From assembly GCA_029856145.1 (NCBI GenBank), contig JAHQWK010000012.1:115714-179713 (forward strand): a stretch of 64,000 bases of DNA. The letters run 5' to 3'. The notes beneath the pieces are model-generated. The model had not been told where the DNA came from and ran no database searches. It worked only from the letters and a program-made list of their open reading frames with translations. The first letter of the stretch is position 1; every line of letters begins with the position of its first letter. This document shows positions 15,162 to 23,997 of this stretch, piece by piece. Made by a program: the position numbers and the translations under genes. The stretch is from Promethearchaeia archaeon (lineage in GTDB: Archaea; Asgardarchaeota; Lokiarchaeia; Sigyniarchaeales; SOKP01).

Positions 15162-17564
15162 TTGAGAGATTATAAAACAGTAGAGATTCGAATCACAGGA
15201 ATAGTTCAAGGTGTAGGATTTAGACCCTTTTTATATAATTTAGCTCGCTCCTTAAATCTCAATGGTTATATTTTAAATAGAGGGAATGCAGGAGTAAGAT
15301 TAATATTACAAGGTTATTCTCAAAATATTAAAAGATTTTTAGAAGATATTAGAATAAAAAAACCAGAAATTTCTTTTATTGAAGATATTGAAATAGATTA
15401 TTTAGATGTTCATGAAGAATTTAAGGATGTAGAGATAAGGAAAAGTGAACAAGGACGAGGTATTAGTCAATCACTTCCACCAGATATAGCAATTTGTAAT
15501 GATTGTTTAAAAGATATGCGTAACACCCAAAATGAAAAGTATTATAACTATCCTTTTATTGCGTGTGCAGTGTGTGGTCCAAGATTTACTACAGTCACAG
15601 AATTACCTTATGATAGGGAAAGGAGTACTATGGGTGAATTTCCTTTCTGCCAACGAGCTGAACCCGAATCTTGTGTTCGAGAATATTCAAATTTTAATAA
15701 TAGAAGATTTCATGCTCAAACATTTGCTTGTTCTGTTTGTGGCCCTCATTATACTTTGTATAATAAAAAGGGAGAAATTATTAATGATGACTCAATAAGT
15801 CTTATCTTGCAAAAAACGGCTAAGATGATTAATGACGGAAATATTGTTGCTGTTAAAGGTCTCGGAGGTACACATCTAGTTAGTTTAGCTGATGATGAAA
15901 CTATTATAAAACTACGTAAAAGAAAAGGAGAAAGAAAGAATAAACCTTTTGCTTTAATGGTACCAAATTTGAATTTAAGTGAAAATGCATTAGAAATTTC
16001 ACCTTTAGAAAGAGAACTCTTAACTTCATTCCGCAGACCTATTGTACTTTTACAGCTAAAGGATCCTTCCAATCATTCAATAATTAGTAATCAGGTGGCA
16101 CCCGGATTAAATAATGTTGGAATTATGCTCCCGTATTCAGGGATCCATTATTTATTATTCGATTTTATTGGAGAAAAACCTTTAATATACACAAGTGGAA
16201 ATAAATCTTATATTCCTATGGCGATAGAAAATACGGATATATTTAATCAACTTGAAGATTTAGCTGATGCGTTTCTACTTCATAATAGACGAATTTATCA
16301 AAGAGCCGATGATAGTGTTTTAAGAATTCATGATAACAAAGTAAAATTAATTAGACGCTCAAGAGGTTTTGTTCCAGAATATTTACCGTTACCGTTTAAG
16401 GTAAATGTTCAAGGTGCTCTTGCTACAGGTCCCGAATTAGCTACAACGGGAGCTATTTTAAGATTTAATAGAATATTTCCAACTCAACATATAGGGCATG
16501 TAACTCATCTTGAAACTTATGAGTTCTTAAAAAATTCGCTTTTGCATATGAAAAATCTACTTCAAATTAAAGATCCTGAAATAGAATTTATAGCATGTGA
16601 TTTACATCCAGAATTTATTACCACCAAATTTGGAAAGGAATTATCTACTCAATTTAATGTTCCACTTTATCCTATCCAACATCATTTTGCTCATATCTTG
16701 GGATTAATGTCAGAAAATAAGGTAGAATCTGAAGAAGAAATTATTGGAATAAGCACAGATGGTGTTGGGTATGGTGATGATGGTAATGTATGGGGTGGAG
16801 AGGTCATCTTATGTAGTTATAATGAGTATAAACGACTTGGCCATTTAGAATATCAACCAATGATAGGAGGAGATCGTTGCACTAAATATCCCGCTCGAAT
16901 GCTAGCTTCAATATTATTAAAAGAACTCGAAATTGAAAAAGCTTCAAAGATCTTTAGTAGCCTAAAACTACAAAATGATTTAGAATATAAAGAAACAGAA
17001 TTAAAAACTCTAATTTCACAATTTAAGGAAGTTAACAACCAATTCCCTTCTAAAAATATCCCGCTTACAAGCTCTACAGGCAGGATTTTTGATGTTGTCT
17101 CATATATTTTAGGAGTAACTAATATAAAAACATATAGAGGGGAACCTGCGATGAGACTTGAAGGATTAGCTTCAATAGGTAACCCTGATAATGTTAAACT
17201 GAAAATTAATATAATTAAAAGAAATAACATCTCAATAATAAATAGCTCGAAACTTATTCTTGATATTATAGAGTTATTTAAAGATAAAAAAAATCATCCA
17301 TCAGATATTGCTGCTAGATTTCAAATAGAATTAGCATTAGCATTTGCAGATGTTGCTAAAGAAATAGCTGAGTTGCAAGGAATTAGTAAAATTGGGTTAA
17401 CTGGAGGTGTTGCTTACAATTATTCATTTGCAAAAACAATAAAAGAAAACATAGAATTAGAAGGTTTTACCTTTTTAGAGCATAATTTGGTTGCCCCTGG
17501 AGATGCTGGTATTAGTACTGGACAATTAATTGGAGGATTATTCCAACACCTTAATAATAAATAA
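15162..17564 (+). CDS. hypF: Carbamoyltransferase HypF
   Basis: HypF turns carbamoyl phosphate and ATP into carbamoyl-AMP and loads HypE. Domain order is normal: acylphosphatase (ITGIVQGVGFRPF, residues 9-21), two zinc-finger loops (CNDCLKDM...CAVCGP; FCQRAEPESC...CSVCGP), YrdC-like domain (about 200-390) and a Kae1-like domain with HHFAHILG and DGVGYGDDG. The 800-residue size is standard. In the second zinc loop the first Cys pair is spaced C-x7-C rather than the usual C-x2-C. The TTG start follows an AAGGA site. The next gene follows after ~40 bases. Confidence 0.94.
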   Translation: MRDYKTVEIRITGIVQGVGFRPFLYNLARSLNLNGYILNRGNAGVRLILQGYSQNIKRFLEDIRIKKPEISFIEDIEIDYLDVHEEFKDVEIRKSEQGRGISQSLPPDIAICNDCLKDMRNTQNEKYYNYPFIACAVCGPRFTTVTELPYDRERSTMGEFPFCQRAEPESCVREYSNFNNRRFHAQTFACSVCGPHYTLYNKKGEIINDDSISLILQKTAKMINDGNIVAVKGLGGTHLVSLADDETIIKLRKRKGERKNKPFALMVPNLNLSENALEISPLERELLTSFRRPIVLLQLKDPSNHSIISNQVAPGLNNVGIMLPYSGIHYLLFDFIGEKPLIYTSGNKSYIPMAIENTDIFNQLEDLADAFLLHNRRIYQRADDSVLRIHDNKVKLIRRSRGFVPEYLPLPFKVNVQGALATGPELATTGAILRFNRIFPTQHIGHVTHLETYEFLKNSLLHMKNLLQIKDPEIEFIACDLHPEFITTKFGKELSTQFNVPLYPIQHHFAHILGLMSENKVESEEEIIGISTDGVGYGDDGNVWGGEVILCSYNEYKRLGHLEYQPMIGGDRCTKYPARMLASILLKELEIEKASKIFSSLKLQNDLEYKETELKTLISQFKEVNNQFPSKNIPLTSSTGRIFDVVSYILGVTNIKTYRGEPAMRLEGLASIGNPDNVKLKINIIKRNNISIINSSKLILDIIELFKDKKNHPSDIAARFQIELALAFADVAKEIAELQGISKIGLTGGVAYNYSFAKTIKENIELEGFTFLEHNLVAPGDAGISTGQLIGGLFQHLNNK

Positions 17565-17604
17565 CCATGTGAAAATTTAAGTAATACTCTATTTTTCGAA
17601 TATT

Positions 17605-18696
17605 ATGATTGTTTCTAATAAACATAAGGAAGATTTAGTAAAAGTAGCAAAAAAATTAGAAAGAAAGACTCAATCCTTTCCTAAGGATGAGAATGGGGAG
17701 CCTACTGATACTTATTTAGAATATCTTAGCTTGATGTATGATCCTGATGTTGCAGAATTAGTTATACCCTTACCTGTTTTCCCAGAAACTATCTCCATTG
17801 TTAGACTTGCTAAAAAGACAGGATTAGATAAGAATACATTAAAAAAAAAGCTTGAAATACCGGCTAAGAGAGGTTTTATTATTAAATTAGGTAAAAGTTA
17901 TGCTCAACTAATGCCTTTATTTGTCTATGATATACCATTTATTTTAAAAGTAAATTATGAAGACCATAAAGATGAAATAAAGAAGTTTGCTTATTTAAGT
18001 CGAAAATTCTATACTGAGGAAGGATATTATAAAACTTGGCAGAATAGTAGAAAAGGTGTTCCCAGATTTAGAGTACTAACGGTTAGTGAAGAAATTGAAC
18101 CCAATCGAGAAATTATCCCTATTGAAGAGGTCTATAGTATTATTGATAAATGGGATGACTTTGCGGTAATTCCATGCCCTTGTAGAAAAAGAGCAGAAAT
18201 AGAAGGAATAAGAGAATGTAAAGAGAAATATCCTATTCATAATTGTGTATTATTTGGACCTTATGCTAAAGCTGTATTAGAAATGGGAGATCCCATAATA
18301 AAGTCCGCTTCTAAAAATGAAATCGTAAAAATCACCAAGGAAGCAGCAGAAGTGGGATTGGTTCATTGTACTGATAATAGAGCAGAAAATTGTACGATAT
18401 TGTGTGCTTGCTGTGAGTGTTGTTGCGGAATGCTGAAAGGATTAACAAGATTAGATAATCCAAGAGCTATAGCAAAAGCTAATTTTATTTCACATATAGC
18501 CGAGGATGATTGTATTGCTTGTGGAACTTGCGTAGAAAGATGTAAGTTTGGTGCAATAATAGTAGATGATATTGCTCATGTTAATCCTGAAAAATGTGTT
18601 GGGTGTGGATTATGTGCTGTAACTTGCTCAAACAACGCAATTATTATGAAAAGATTTGAAAGAGAAGAAATTCCAGGAGCCAAAATTACAAATTAA
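17605..18696 (+). CDS. Winged-helix/ferredoxin iron-sulfur protein
   Basis: This 363-residue protein has an N-terminal helix-turn-helix-like region (about residues 60-105, ISIVRLAKKTGLDKNTLKKK), a Cys-rich middle (PCPCRKRAE, RECKEK, HNC, then CTILCACCECCCG) and a C-terminal two-cluster ferredoxin (CIACGTCVERC and CVGCGLCAVTC). Related proteins are found in anaerobes with complex iron-sulfur metabolism, usually as uncharacterised 4Fe-4S proteins. Possible roles are a redox-sensing regulator or an electron carrier. It starts ~40 bases after hypF and is probably co-transcribed, linking it to hydrogenase function by context only. Confidence 0.75.
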   Translation: MIVSNKHKEDLVKVAKKLERKTQSFPKDENGEPTDTYLEYLSLMYDPDVAELVIPLPVFPETISIVRLAKKTGLDKNTLKKKLEIPAKRGFIIKLGKSYAQLMPLFVYDIPFILKVNYEDHKDEIKKFAYLSRKFYTEEGYYKTWQNSRKGVPRFRVLTVSEEIEPNREIIPIEEVYSIIDKWDDFAVIPCPCRKRAEIEGIRECKEKYPIHNCVLFGPYAKAVLEMGDPIIKSASKNEIVKITKEAAEVGLVHCTDNRAENCTILCACCECCCGMLKGLTRLDNPRAIAKANFISHIAEDDCIACGTCVERCKFGAIIVDDIAHVNPEKCVGCGLCAVTCSNNAIIMKRFEREEIPGAKITN

Positions 18697-18807
18697 TTAT
18701 ATGTTTTTTTCCAAATTATTCAGGTGCATCTTAGCTTTTTCAAATCATATTGGATTAATAATATTATTTAATAACATTTTTTCGTTCAAATATATAGTGA
18801 AATGATC

Positions 18808-20205
18808 ATGGGTGGGCTCTTCGGTGTTTATTCAGATTCAGATTGTTTAGAAGATCTTTTTTATGGAACAGATTATCATTCTCATTTAGGAACAAGAAGA
18901 GGAGGATTAGCAGTAAAAAACTCAAGTGGTTTTCAAAGATTCATCAAAGATATCACAACAACTCAATTTAGATCTAAATTTGAGAAAGATATTAAGAAAA
19001 TGCATGGTAATAAAGGAATCGGGGTGATTAGCGATTATGATGATCAACCATTAATAATTAACTCACATTTAGGCGTATTTGCTATTTGTACTGTTGGAAA
19101 AATTAATAACATAGAAAATTTAGCAAAAAAAGCTTTAAAGAATGGATCTCATTTTTCAGAGATGCATGGAGGTGAAATAAACCCTACAGAATTGGTAGCA
19201 ACAATAATAAGCCAAGGTGATAGCTTTAAAGATGGAATTCAAGAAGTTCAAGATATGATAGATGGATCATGTACTATGCTTATATTAACAAGTGAAGGTA
19301 TTTATGCAGCTCGCGATAAACTTGGAAGAACCCCCCTTGTAATAGGAGAGAAATCTGGTTCTTATGCCGTTACAATGGAAACTTGTGCATTTCCAAATCT
19401 TGGGTATAAAATAACAAAATTTCTTGGACCAGGAGAAGTAATTTATATAAGTAAGAACGGTCTTGAACAAAAAATCACACCTGGTAACCGAATGCAAATA
19501 TGTGGCTTTTTATGGGTGTATTATGGATATCCAGCATCAAATTATGAGAATATTAATGTAGAAGTTGTTCGTTATAAATGCGGCTCTTATTTAGCAAAAA
19601 ATGATGAAACCCAAGTTGATCTTGTTGCGGGTATTCCTGATTCTGGTACTGGACACGCTTTAGGTTATGCAAGCGAAGCAAAAATTCCTTTCTCACGACC
19701 ATTTGTAAAATATACTCCAACTTGGCCCCGTAGTTTCATGCCTCAAGATCAATCTATTAGGGACGAAGTTGCGAAGATGAAACTCATCCCGATTAAAGAA
19801 CTCATTAACCAAAAGCGTTTACTTTTCTGTGAAGATTCAATTGTGAGAGGGACACAACTTAAGAAGACAATTCAAAGGTTGTATGAATATGGAGCCAAGG
19901 AAGTCCATATGAGACCTGCATGCCCCCCACTAGTTTATAGCTGCAAATTTCTAAATTTTTCGCGGTCTCGTTCAGAATTAGATTTAGCGGGACGGTGGGC
20001 AATAAAAGAACTAATTGGAAGAAATATTGATAATCCCATTGAGTATACTGACCCTGATTCTGATAATTACAAAGCTATGGTTGAGGTTATACGTAAAAGG
20101 TTGGGATTGACGACCTTACAATACCAGAGGCTTGAAGATTTAATTAACGCCATAGGATTACCAAAGGAAAAGATATGCACGTATTGTTGGGATGGTATAG
20201 AATAA
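18808..20205 (+). CDS. PurF-like protein lacking the catalytic N-terminal Cys
   Basis: The protein has the two-domain layout of amidophosphoribosyltransferase: an Ntn glutaminase domain (GLFGVYSDSD, HLGTRRGGLA) and a phosphoribosyltransferase domain with the PRPP loop LLFCEDSIVRGTQ. It ends with a Cys pair, ICTYCWDG. In PurF the nucleophile is Cys1 of CGIFGI; here the protein begins MGGLFGV, so that Cys is replaced by Gly and glutamine hydrolysis should be lost. I chose the ATG at 18808, not 18802, since GTGA at 18796-18799 is well spaced. It converges on the true purF, with 12 bases between stops. Its real substrate is unknown. Confidence 0.8.
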   Translation: MGGLFGVYSDSDCLEDLFYGTDYHSHLGTRRGGLAVKNSSGFQRFIKDITTTQFRSKFEKDIKKMHGNKGIGVISDYDDQPLIINSHLGVFAICTVGKINNIENLAKKALKNGSHFSEMHGGEINPTELVATIISQGDSFKDGIQEVQDMIDGSCTMLILTSEGIYAARDKLGRTPLVIGEKSGSYAVTMETCAFPNLGYKITKFLGPGEVIYISKNGLEQKITPGNRMQICGFLWVYYGYPASNYENINVEVVRYKCGSYLAKNDETQVDLVAGIPDSGTGHALGYASEAKIPFSRPFVKYTPTWPRSFMPQDQSIRDEVAKMKLIPIKELINQKRLLFCEDSIVRGTQLKKTIQRLYEYGAKEVHMRPACPPLVYSCKFLNFSRSRSELDLAGRWAIKELIGRNIDNPIEYTDPDSDNYKAMVEVIRKRLGLTTLQYQRLEDLINAIGLPKEKICTYCWDGIE

Positions 20206-20217
20206 AGAAAAAATTGA

Positions 20218-21714
20218 TTAAGCTCTACTTTTAACAATTGATTTTTCCAATTCAGCTAATTTTTGTACAGATTTTAATGGATAATTTCCTGTTAAACACG
20301 CTAAGCATAATTGATTTTTATTCTTTCCAATAGCATTAGTTAAACCGTCAATAGTTTGATATAATAATGTATCTGGTCCAATTTTTTTTTGAATCTCTTC
20401 TAAATATTTTTCACCATAGAGGTTTCGAAATCTTCCAGCAATTAATTCATTTTTTGTAGGAAAATCGATTCCCATATAGCATGGACTAATAATAGGGGGA
20501 CAGCTTATACGTAAATGAACGCGCTTAGCCCCTCCTTTCTCCTTTAATAATGAAACGATTTGCTGGGTTGTTGTTCCTCTCACAATAGAATCATCTAAAA
20601 GAATAATATCTTTACCATTAACAACGTTTTTAATAGGGTTTAATTTTTCTTTTACAGCAATTTTGCGTTTTAATTGACCAGGCATGATGAAGGTTCTATG
20701 CACATATCTATTCTTCATTAACCCTTCTTCGTAGGGAAGATTAGCTTCTTTTGCATATCCCACAGCAACACCTCGCCCAGAATCTGGAACTGGAACAACT
20801 ATTGCATTTTCTCTTATTTCGTGATTATTTAAGATGGGATCGTTTTTTGCTAAATGCATTCCTAAACGTAATCTTGCCTCTGCAACTGAAACACCATCGA
20901 TAACTGAATCTGGTCTTGCGAAATATACATATTCAAATTGACATATAGCTGTTTTGTTTGTTTTAATTATCAATTCTGAATGAATATCTTTTTGATGGCT
21001 TAGATGTACGATTTCTCCTGGTTTTACATCTCGTAAGAGTTTTCCTCCAACTACATCTATCGCACATGATTCAGATGCAACAAAATATATATTTCTTTGT
21101 TCTGATTTTAATTCACCAATACATAACGGCTTGAATCCCAAGGGATCTCTCATAGCATAGATATCTCCATCAGCAGTCATAAGTATTAGAGAATAAGAGC
21201 CATCCAATATCCTACTCGCTAATCTTAATATTTCTGGCCAATCTTCAGTCCCTAATGCTATTGATCCAATTAATTGTGCCATCACTTCAGTATCAGTATC
21301 AGTGATAAAAACACGCCCCATATTATCCATATTCTTTTTGATTTCATCAAAGTTTGCTATAGTTCCATTAAAAGCCATAGAAAACTCAATTTCATTATTT
21401 TTAAAATGAAAAGGTTGCATATAATCAGTTGATTTATATCCAACCGCTCCTGTAGTTGCATACCTATTATGCCCAATTCCTACATTTCCCCAATATTGCG
21501 AAATTATTTTATCTTCTAAAACTTTCGAAACTAATCCATTTTTTTTATAAGTAAATATTTTTCCCCCAGTTTTTAAAATAGATATACCTGTAGATTCTTG
21601 TCCTCTATGCTGCAAAGCAATTAAACCTTGATACAAAAGCTTTGAGACAGAATAACCGAGATCATCACAAGTTACACCAAAAATAGCACAATTTTCTCTA
21701 GGTTTTTCTCTCAT
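20218..21714 (-). CDS. purF: Amidophosphoribosyltransferase PurF
   Basis: PurF makes 5-phosphoribosylamine from PRPP and glutamine, the first step of purine synthesis. The protein reads MREKPRENCAIFGV, a short propeptide before the nucleophilic Cys, then LQHRGQESTGI, and the PRPP motif IILLDDSIVRGTT. The Cys pair in NQLCLACLTGNYP and upstream Cys residues match the Fe-S ligands of Bacillus-type PurF. An in-frame ATG nine codons upstream (21741) exists, but AAGGA sits just before the ATG at 21714, so that start is preferred. About 498 residues. Confidence 0.95.
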   Translation of the reverse strand: MREKPRENCAIFGVTCDDLGYSVSKLLYQGLIALQHRGQESTGISILKTGGKIFTYKKNGLVSKVLEDKIISQYWGNVGIGHNRYATTGAVGYKSTDYMQPFHFKNNEIEFSMAFNGTIANFDEIKKNMDNMGRVFITDTDTEVMAQLIGSIALGTEDWPEILRLASRILDGSYSLILMTADGDIYAMRDPLGFKPLCIGELKSEQRNIYFVASESCAIDVVGGKLLRDVKPGEIVHLSHQKDIHSELIIKTNKTAICQFEYVYFARPDSVIDGVSVAEARLRLGMHLAKNDPILNNHEIRENAIVVPVPDSGRGVAVGYAKEANLPYEEGLMKNRYVHRTFIMPGQLKRKIAVKEKLNPIKNVVNGKDIILLDDSIVRGTTTQQIVSLLKEKGGAKRVHLRISCPPIISPCYMGIDFPTKNELIAGRFRNLYGEKYLEEIQKKIGPDTLLYQTIDGLTNAIGKNKNQLCLACLTGNYPLKSVQKLAELEKSIVKSRA

Positions 21715-21861
21715 TTTTTGTCCTTTTTTTTTAAGAAGCATGATATTCGTAATCGTAAATTTGAGAGAAGCAATTTAATTATCTTCAATTAATTTAAATC
21801 ATATATAATTTTTAATTATTAGTTTATTAAAATATTAGATATTTCGTGGAAAAAATTGTCA

Positions 21862-22527
21862 ATGATAAGTATTGATCCTAAATATCTTGCTATTGCGATA
21901 TTAGTTGGAGGAAAAAGCACTCGATTTGGAAGTGATAAAGGACTTTATGAAATCCTCGGAAAACCATTAATATCATATTTACTTGAAAATTTATTTCAAA
22001 ATAAATTCGACATTTTTATTGTTGCTCATTCGAATAGACAAGTTCAAAATTATATCAATAAAATTGATATTAGAAAAATTGTCGCTTTTATTATCGACGA
22101 TCAAATACTTTCATTAAAAACAAATAAACACTCACCAATGATTGGTTTATATTCTGCTTTTAAAGAATTAAATAAATTAAGTTATGAAAAAACATTGGTA
22201 TTGCCGTGTGATACTCCTTTAGTTCAAAAAAATGTAATAAATTTACTAATAGAGGAATCTAAAGAATATGACTGTTGTATACCAAGATGGAATAATGGCT
22301 TTCTTGAACCTCTTATAGCAGTTTATCCAATTGAAAAATCTTTTAAAAGAGCAGGAGAGATTTTGAAAGGAAATAATTATAAACTGACTAACCTCCTAGC
22401 AGAAGATTGGAAGATTAATTATATCTCAATAGAGAATTCAATCCAACCTTTAGATCCACAATTGCTCTCTTTTTTTAATATTAATGAACAATCAGAGCTA
22501 GAAATGATTAAAAAAAAATTCAAATAA
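21862..22527 (+). CDS. mobA: Molybdenum cofactor guanylyltransferase MobA-like
   Basis: The protein (about 221 residues) has the nucleotidyltransferase signature ILVGGKSTRFGSDKGLYEI, with the LxGGxSxRxGxDK pattern of MobA, and the metal-binding LPCDTPLV. MobA attaches GMP to molybdopterin to make the guanine dinucleotide cofactor used by enzymes such as formylmethanofuran and formate dehydrogenases. FwdA of that complex is encoded 1.5 kb downstream, a plausible functional link. The ATG at 21862 is used; a TTG two codons earlier is possible. CofC-like or sugar nucleotidyltransferases are alternatives. Confidence 0.8.
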   Translation: MISIDPKYLAIAILVGGKSTRFGSDKGLYEILGKPLISYLLENLFQNKFDIFIVAHSNRQVQNYINKIDIRKIVAFIIDDQILSLKTNKHSPMIGLYSAFKELNKLSYEKTLVLPCDTPLVQKNVINLLIEESKEYDCCIPRWNNGFLEPLIAVYPIEKSFKRAGEILKGNNYKLTNLLAEDWKINYISIENSIQPLDPQLLSFFNINEQSELEMIKKKFK

Positions 22528-22589
22528 TCATTAAATTGAATACTTTTAAAATAAGAATTTTAAAAAAAAAAAAGAGAATTTATTTTGTT

Positions 22590-23084
22590 TTAAAAATCAT
22601 CAGGACCCATTATTCCGCCAATTAGGCCTAAAACACCGCCACCGAGTAAAAGGTATGTGCCTAGTCCAACTGTAGCAAAAATACTTCCCCCAAGACCTAC
22701 ATGAAGTGGGATGATCCCTTCAACTAAAGGAAGATTCACGAAAACAGTGACACCTAAGAGAAGATCTCCTGTAAAAACCATATAAAAACTTAAGAGGAAC
22801 CATACACTCATAAATATCGCAAAAACAGAACCAATTATACCAATTGCTCGACTCTTCACTCCTAATATTATTAAGAGCCCTGAGAACATAAGGATAATAC
22901 CTAATATGGCAAATACTATGGCTAATGCTATACCTGATCCGAAGACATCACCAATGTTCAAAAATAAACCTAGACCATAGAAATAAGCACCAGGAAGAAG
23001 GGGAAAATCTCCAAATGAAAATAGGTAGCAAGCTAAAAGTGTGACTATTCCTCCAAGGATACAAAATATTTTTCCAGCACCCAT
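22590..23084 (-). CDS. Four-helix membrane protein, unknown
   Basis: The 164-residue protein is almost wholly hydrophobic with about four transmembrane helices, starting MGAGKIFCILGGIVTLLACYLF and ending in a Gly-rich helix (LLLGGGVLGLIGGIMGPDDF). Similar small integral proteins are common in Asgard genomes. No catalytic residues or family signature are visible. It stands alone between convergent mobA and the response regulator gene. Confidence 0.6.
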   Translation of the reverse strand: MGAGKIFCILGGIVTLLACYLFSFGDFPLLPGAYFYGLGLFLNIGDVFGSGIALAIVFAILGIILMFSGLLIILGVKSRAIGIIGSVFAIFMSVWFLLSFYMVFTGDLLLGVTVFVNLPLVEGIIPLHVGLGGSIFATVGLGTYLLLGGGVLGLIGGIMGPDDF

Positions 23085-23316
23085 ATATTTACACTTCTTT
23101 ATTTGTTTTAATTTTAATTTTTAATATTAGATAGATTAACACACATATATAATATTAATCTAATTTTAACAAAATGGTGTTACATAAATAGATTTGGATT
23201 AAAAGCTAATTATTAATTATAACAATATGTAAGTAATATCAATTAGTTGAATTTCAGATTTCTTAATTATTTTTATTTGAGTATAAAAAACTAGTTTATT
23301 TAAGCTGAAAATTAAT

Positions 23317-23697
23317 TTAATGTTCCATAATTAAATCATTATTTACAATCTGCCGAATCATTATTAATAATTGCTGCATTTTGAATGGTTTATCAAGAAA
23401 AGCACATGCACCAATTGATTTAGCTTCTTCCTTTACAGTAATATCAGCGCTGGCGAAAATAATTTTTTCATTTTTGTTTATTTTCAAAATCTCAGCCATA
23501 GTGTCGAGCCCATTTTTTATCGGCATTCTATGGTCCATCAAGATTATATCCGGCTTCAATTCTAATTTATTATATTTTTCAATAGCATCTTTACCATTTA
23601 TTGCAGTAGCTATTATCTCAAAACCCGCTTCTTTTAATATCAAGGCATAAAGCCGTTGGAGTGATTGGTCATCATCGACGATAAAAATTTTTATCAT
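23317..23697 (-). CDS. Stand-alone response regulator (CheY-like receiver)
   Basis: This 126-residue single receiver domain shows all key residues: acidic pair in IFIVDDDQS, phospho-acceptor Asp in IILMDHRMP, Ser in IIFASAD and Lys in FLDKPF. There is no output domain, so it should act by protein contact. A large PAS histidine kinase is encoded 5.4 kb away (29077), but pairing is not shown. The 3' side is AT-rich and non-coding to 23085. Confidence 0.9.
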   Translation of the reverse strand: MIKIFIVDDDQSLQRLYALILKEAGFEIIATAINGKDAIEKYNKLELKPDIILMDHRMPIKNGLDTMAEILKINKNEKIIFASADITVKEEAKSIGACAFLDKPFKMQQLLIMIRQIVNNDLIMEH

Positions 23698-23997
23698 AGA
23701 GAAATACCTGATACCTTTAAGGAAACAACAATTTACTTAATTTATGTTAGTACTAACAACCCATCATTTATTTTTTTAAACAAACTAAAAATGAAAATAC
23801 TTTTATTTAAGTTTAAACATAAATAAAAAAACTGCATATTGTAATCAAAATACTCTAAAATATATTTCAGTAATTTGTTTAAAATTTATAATAAATCTTT
23901 ATAAAAATAATAGATTCTTTAAATTATTGGATTTATTCTAAATGATATAAATTGCAAAACAGTAGCAAGAACATGGAAATTACATAGGAAAATTACG
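23698..23997. other. Non-coding gap before fwdA
   Basis: About 300 AT-rich bases between the divergent response regulator and fwdA genes. I find no open frame or clear RNA fold. It must contain both promoters; AT-rich TATA-like tracts are numerous and none can be singled out. Confidence 0.4.

Noticed and set aside
16853..17230. 125-residue minus-strand frame within hypF
   Set aside because: Overlaps the Kae1-like domain of hypF in another frame; shadow.
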